From Larix sibirica (taxonomy: Eukaryota > Streptophyta > Pinopsida > Pinales > Pinaceae), in NCBI GenBank assembly GCA_004151065.3, contig NWUY0300003234.1, positions 23,680 to 46,015 on the forward strand: DNA of 22,336 nt. Direction: 5' to 3'. Under the pieces are notes generated by a model, which did not search any database, had not been told where the DNA came from, and was given only the letters and a program-made list of their open reading frames with translations. The translations under genes and the position numbers were made by a program. Of the stretch, positions 19,828 through 22,336 are shown one piece after another; position 1 is the stretch's first letter; the number at the start of each line of letters is the position of its first letter.

Positions 19828-20960
19828 TAAATGTTTTAGACATTTACATTCACTTAATAATGGTCACCTAAAAATTTTACCAATCTTTGATGGTCAAATT
19901 CCATCCGTAACTATCTAATTGGACAATTTATGTGCCCATCTAGAATTATCTTAACACAACAATCTTAACATATTTACACACAAGTAACATTTTTTCCTAA
20001 TCAATGATATGAGCATTGTTATTAGAAAGTACCTGCTTTCAGAGCAATAGCCCCAATGCCCTAGAGTGTTTTTGTGTAGTGAATTGAATTGTAAAATACA
20101 TCAAACAAAATTGCAATCCGAAACAATGTATCTGATGAAAGTACAGGATTTCAAACATAAACCCGGAGTTAGATCATTCGAATAGGGTAAACATTATAAA
20201 ATGGAGATGTGGCATAGATCAATAAAAAATCCATTCAATAAGAGTAAGACATACAATAAGCTTCGATTCATTGTGCAAAGAGTTAGATTTTAGGTATTGT
20301 TTGTCAATGTCAGGGCGAGTGAACATAATAAGTCTTTGGGTATTGGTCTCTGGCACAAAATCACTGCATTGTGCACCCATTCAAAATATGCCATGCCTCC
20401 TTGTTGGACAATGTTCAAGACTAGAAGTGGTTGTGGAAGCTTAGCCTCTGTGCACAATTAATCTCAACGAATCTCAATAGTTGGGGGTTGTTGCAATGCC
20501 GGAGCTTCTGGTTGTTATTTTTCCTTGTGGCGAAAGCTTTCCATCTACATTTGCTGGAAAAGCTTTAGGTCTTCCACAACGTTTCCCTTCCATTGTTCAA
20601 AGCCCAGTTCTTTTCACCATCATCGTGTTCAAAGTCAGCGTGGATAACTCTATTTGGAGGGTTGTATCAAGATTGTACGGTCATTTTATGGATATGCTTT
20701 GCTGCTTCATTTGTTGGTCTCAATATGCAGGTGTAATAGACCCAATGTGTGCACCATTGTCCTCATTCAAAGGCATCCCAAACCCAAACCGCACCTGCGT
20801 GATGCCGAGGTGTTTCTTTGTGTAATCATTGCTTATGTGGGGGTGTATTTTTCTTTTTGACAAACACTGTATAAATCACAACAAACAAATATAATTCAAC
20901 CTCAACCACTACTTCTCGATCTGAATGAAGGTAAGTTGTCTTGCTTGGAATTGTATAGAC

Positions 20961-21019
20961 ACCGCGTTGCATACATGACAACTTGGAGTTTGAATGACTT
21001 CTACCGCGTTGCATGCATG
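20961..21019. repeat. 17-bp direct repeat, 42 bp apart
   Basis: accgcgttgcatacatg (20961-20977) and accgcgttgcatgcatg (21003-21019) differ at one base. The CpG-containing sequence stands out from its AT-rich surroundings. No further units are seen. Confidence 0.85.
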
Positions 21020-21232
21020 CAGGAGCTCAAATAAGTGATGTTGACTTGTCATAGTTTGTTATTCAATCGATAAAGAGTGATCTCGGACGACATTAAATGG
21101 TCTCACATAGTTGCAGACTTGCAGTCTTGCATTTCAACTTGATTCGACATATGTATTTTTGTATCATATCATCTCTTTCTAACCTTCTTTACAACTTGTT
21201 TTTAAGATCGGCAGGTATTGCGTTTCTCAATG

Positions 21233-21275
21233 CAACCTTGTTTTAAGAAGAATTATCAAAATTTCATAAAGTGTT
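21233..21275. repeat. 43-bp match to the end of the 249-bp tandem unit
   Basis: From caacctt to ataaagtgtt this stretch agrees with 7558-7600 in 42 of 43 positions. It ends exactly where unit 1 of the tandem ends. Unit 2 of the tandem breaks off after aaccttatt at about 7815, so this piece supplies just the part missing from unit 2. Confidence 0.9.
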
Positions 21276-21601
21276 CAAATTTGCAACCTTTCGGTAGCAG
21301 ATTATAAAGAAGTTGTATATATTTGCGCTTCTGGAATGTCACAAATGGAAAATATTTGAATTTCGCGGGTAACTAGGTAATCATGAAGCTTTATGGTGTT
21401 TGGGAGCGGGGGTCTCCATTATGAAACATTCAGAGAACGTGCTCACTGAGTAAACTGATGTGACAACACTAAATCATAAACTGGTGTTGCCCAGGATTAA
21501 TGGTTCATTAAAATTTGAATTATATCAATTTGAATTGCATGCAACCTTTTATGCCATATGGAGCTAATGCACTAGGGGAGGGATGCCAGTTGTTGGACAC
21601 C

Positions 21602-21631
21602 CCACGTGGCTCCCTCCCTACGCCACGTGGC
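21602..21631. promoter_or_regulatory. two perfect G-box palindromes 21 bp apart
   Basis: CCACGTGG occurs at 21602-21609 and 21623-21630, the second extended to GCCACGTGGC. The core CACGTG is the established binding site of plant bZIP and bHLH factors. A 21-bp spacing puts both on the same face of the helix. They lie inside a larger imperfect inverted repeat (gttgg ... ccaac; gggaggga at 21576-21583 with tccctccc at 21611-21618). No gene start is fixed downstream, so function is inferred only. Confidence 0.5.
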
Positions 21632-21734
21632 CAACTCCAATTTTTCCATTTGTCGGCTGATGAGGCAACACCACCTGTCTAGTAGGTGGGCGCCTTTACA
21701 CCGCATGTGCAGCGTGCCTTTTCACGGTCCCATT

Positions 21735-21756
21735 GACCTTTTCCCGGCAAAAGGTC
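21735..21756. repeat. perfect 8-bp hairpin, loop cccggc
   Basis: gacctttt (21735-21742) pairs exactly with aaaaggtc (21749-21756). No T-run follows, so it is not an obvious terminator. It is one of several strong short stems in the GC-richer end. Confidence 0.8.
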
Positions 21757-22090
21757 TTACCCTCTGTGTCTTTCTGTTCAGGCCCGGAGTGTGGGCGTTG
21801 AGTTTTCCCGGTTGTTGAGCAGCCCGACCTCCACTACTATTTTTCCCTTCACTCGACTATGTTCACCTGGCGCTCGGATCTGTTCACCTCATGCTAGGCT
21901 CTGGTGATATCCTGCACACGTTTGTTGGTGGTCCATCCTGATTGTTGCTTCGTACATGGTGGCATTTCGCTCAATGGTGTGCTTCGTTATGTTCATATGT
22001 GGTGGCGACTTGGAGTATCCCCATTTCAGTGGTGGAGATGTCGGTTTCCACCTCCCGTGGTTTCGGTGGTGGCGATGGTGGCATTCTGTC

Positions 22091-22188
22091 CTTGGTCCAG
22101 TAGCTGCGGTGGCTTCACTCCTAGTTTGGTAGCTGCGGTGACTCCATTCGGCGGCTTCACTCTTGGTCCAGTAGTTGTGGTGACTTCC
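22091..22188. repeat. degenerate GC-rich tandem repeat
   Basis: cttggtccagtag-t/c-tg-t/c-ggtg at 22091 and 22162, with a third relative (tttggtagctgcggtgactcc) at 22125 and interspersed ggcttcactc. Units are uneven, about 26-42 bases. A related gctcgctgg doublet lies at 22237-22265. Confidence 0.65.
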
Positions 22189-22336
22189 TTACGTTGTTGC
22201 GCTCTGTTTCTTGCGTTCAGTTTCTTCGTCCTATGGCTCGCTGGCTTCGTTTGGTGGCTCGCTGGTAGGTTTCCGAACAGCCATCCCTGCAAACATGTTT
22301 TTCAACACTCCCAATCTACTGGGGATTCTGTGGACC

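Larger units (their letters stand above)
19151..21232. other. non-coding stretch without recognised genes
   Basis: No family motif is visible on either strand. A TATA-like tatataaata lies near 19231, with no gene behind it. Direct repeats lie at 19704-19741 and 19790-19827 (acatctac..g.taaaaatgatggtt). The plus strand has a 110-codon open frame from ATG at 20496 to 20825 (begins MPELLVVIFPCGESF). I do not recognise it and it has no clear promoter, so it is probably chance. Confidence 0.35.
21561..22336. other. GC-richer, CpG-rich right end, promoter or leader-like
   Basis: Composition changes clearly against the rest of the window, with many CpG steps, GGTGG and GGCTTC words and short perfect hairpins. 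No reliable coding region is seen. An ATG at 22298 opens MFFNTPNLLGILWT to the window edge, which could be the beginning of a coding region, but 14 codons are too few to judge. GC-rich, repeat-bearing leaders occur in front of plant LINE ORF1 and in ordinary promoters, and I cannot tell which this is. Confidence 0.35.

Noticed and set aside
20496-20825. Plus-strand 110-codon frame as a gene
   Set aside because: No recognised motif, no promoter or intron signals, and overlapping open frames in the same moderately GC-rich stretch suggest chance.
22026-22292. Minus-strand 88-codon frame as a gene
   Set aside because: Its repeated VKPP and TTT words come from the GC-rich tandem repeats, and no family is recognised.
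1-22336. CRISPR arrays, tRNA or rRNA genes, bacterial operons or a defence system
   Set aside because: No regularly spaced repeats, no complete tRNA-like fold outside the SINE promoter, and no bacterial gene organisation. The content is plant retroelement debris.

Overview
The window looks like intergenic DNA from a large plant nuclear genome. It is AT-rich, has no intact protein-coding gene that I can recognise, and is filled with decayed retroelements nested among one another. The protein families seen are plant Ty3/gypsy gag and pol, and an L1-type LINE carrying an RNase H domain. That LINE architecture is known from plants. A gymnosperm or another repeat-rich plant genome fits best, but this is an inference from content and no marker gene confirms it. 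One ambiguous base (N) sits at 10700.

Left part (1-7800, plus strand). A broken gag-like gene with a long coiled-coil tail (1186-1960) is followed by an LTR-like stretch (from 2421). A second, better preserved Ty3/gypsy remnant follows. About 2.2 kb of non-coding, LTR/leader-like sequence leads into the end of RNase H, then the integrase zinc-binding, core and C-terminal regions (5525-7118). Protease and reverse transcriptase are missing. The integrase has lost its catalytic glutamate. Downstream lies a 249-bp tandem duplication (7352-7815).

Middle part (7810-19150). A sequence of about 1.2-1.4 kb occurs twice in the same orientation, at 7810-9002 and 17749-19150. Between the copies, on the minus strand, lie a decayed gypsy gag (9171-9860) and a long LINE remnant (11560-15429). 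The LINE runs endonuclease C-end, linker, reverse transcriptase, zf-RVT, RNase H. It is interrupted by a 119-bp direct repeat and by a perfect 17-bp palindrome whose loop copies nearby LINE sequence. The second copy of the large repeat carries a 205-bp insertion with the marks of a tRNA-derived SINE (Pol III boxes, A-rich tail, short target duplication). The first copy shows the empty site. The second copy also carries a 190-bp replacement with an open frame of unknown origin.

Right part (19151-22336). No gene is recognised. A 43-bp stretch at 21233-21275 matches the end of the 249-bp tandem unit at 7558-7600. This suggests that the whole 13.4-kb block between was inserted into the second tandem unit. 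The last 750 bases turn GC- and CpG-richer, with two perfect G-box palindromes 21 bp apart, strong short hairpins and degenerate tandem repeats. This could be a promoter or 5' leader of a gene or element lying beyond the window.

The elements do not form a working pathway. The value of the window is the record of nested insertion, duplication and repair.
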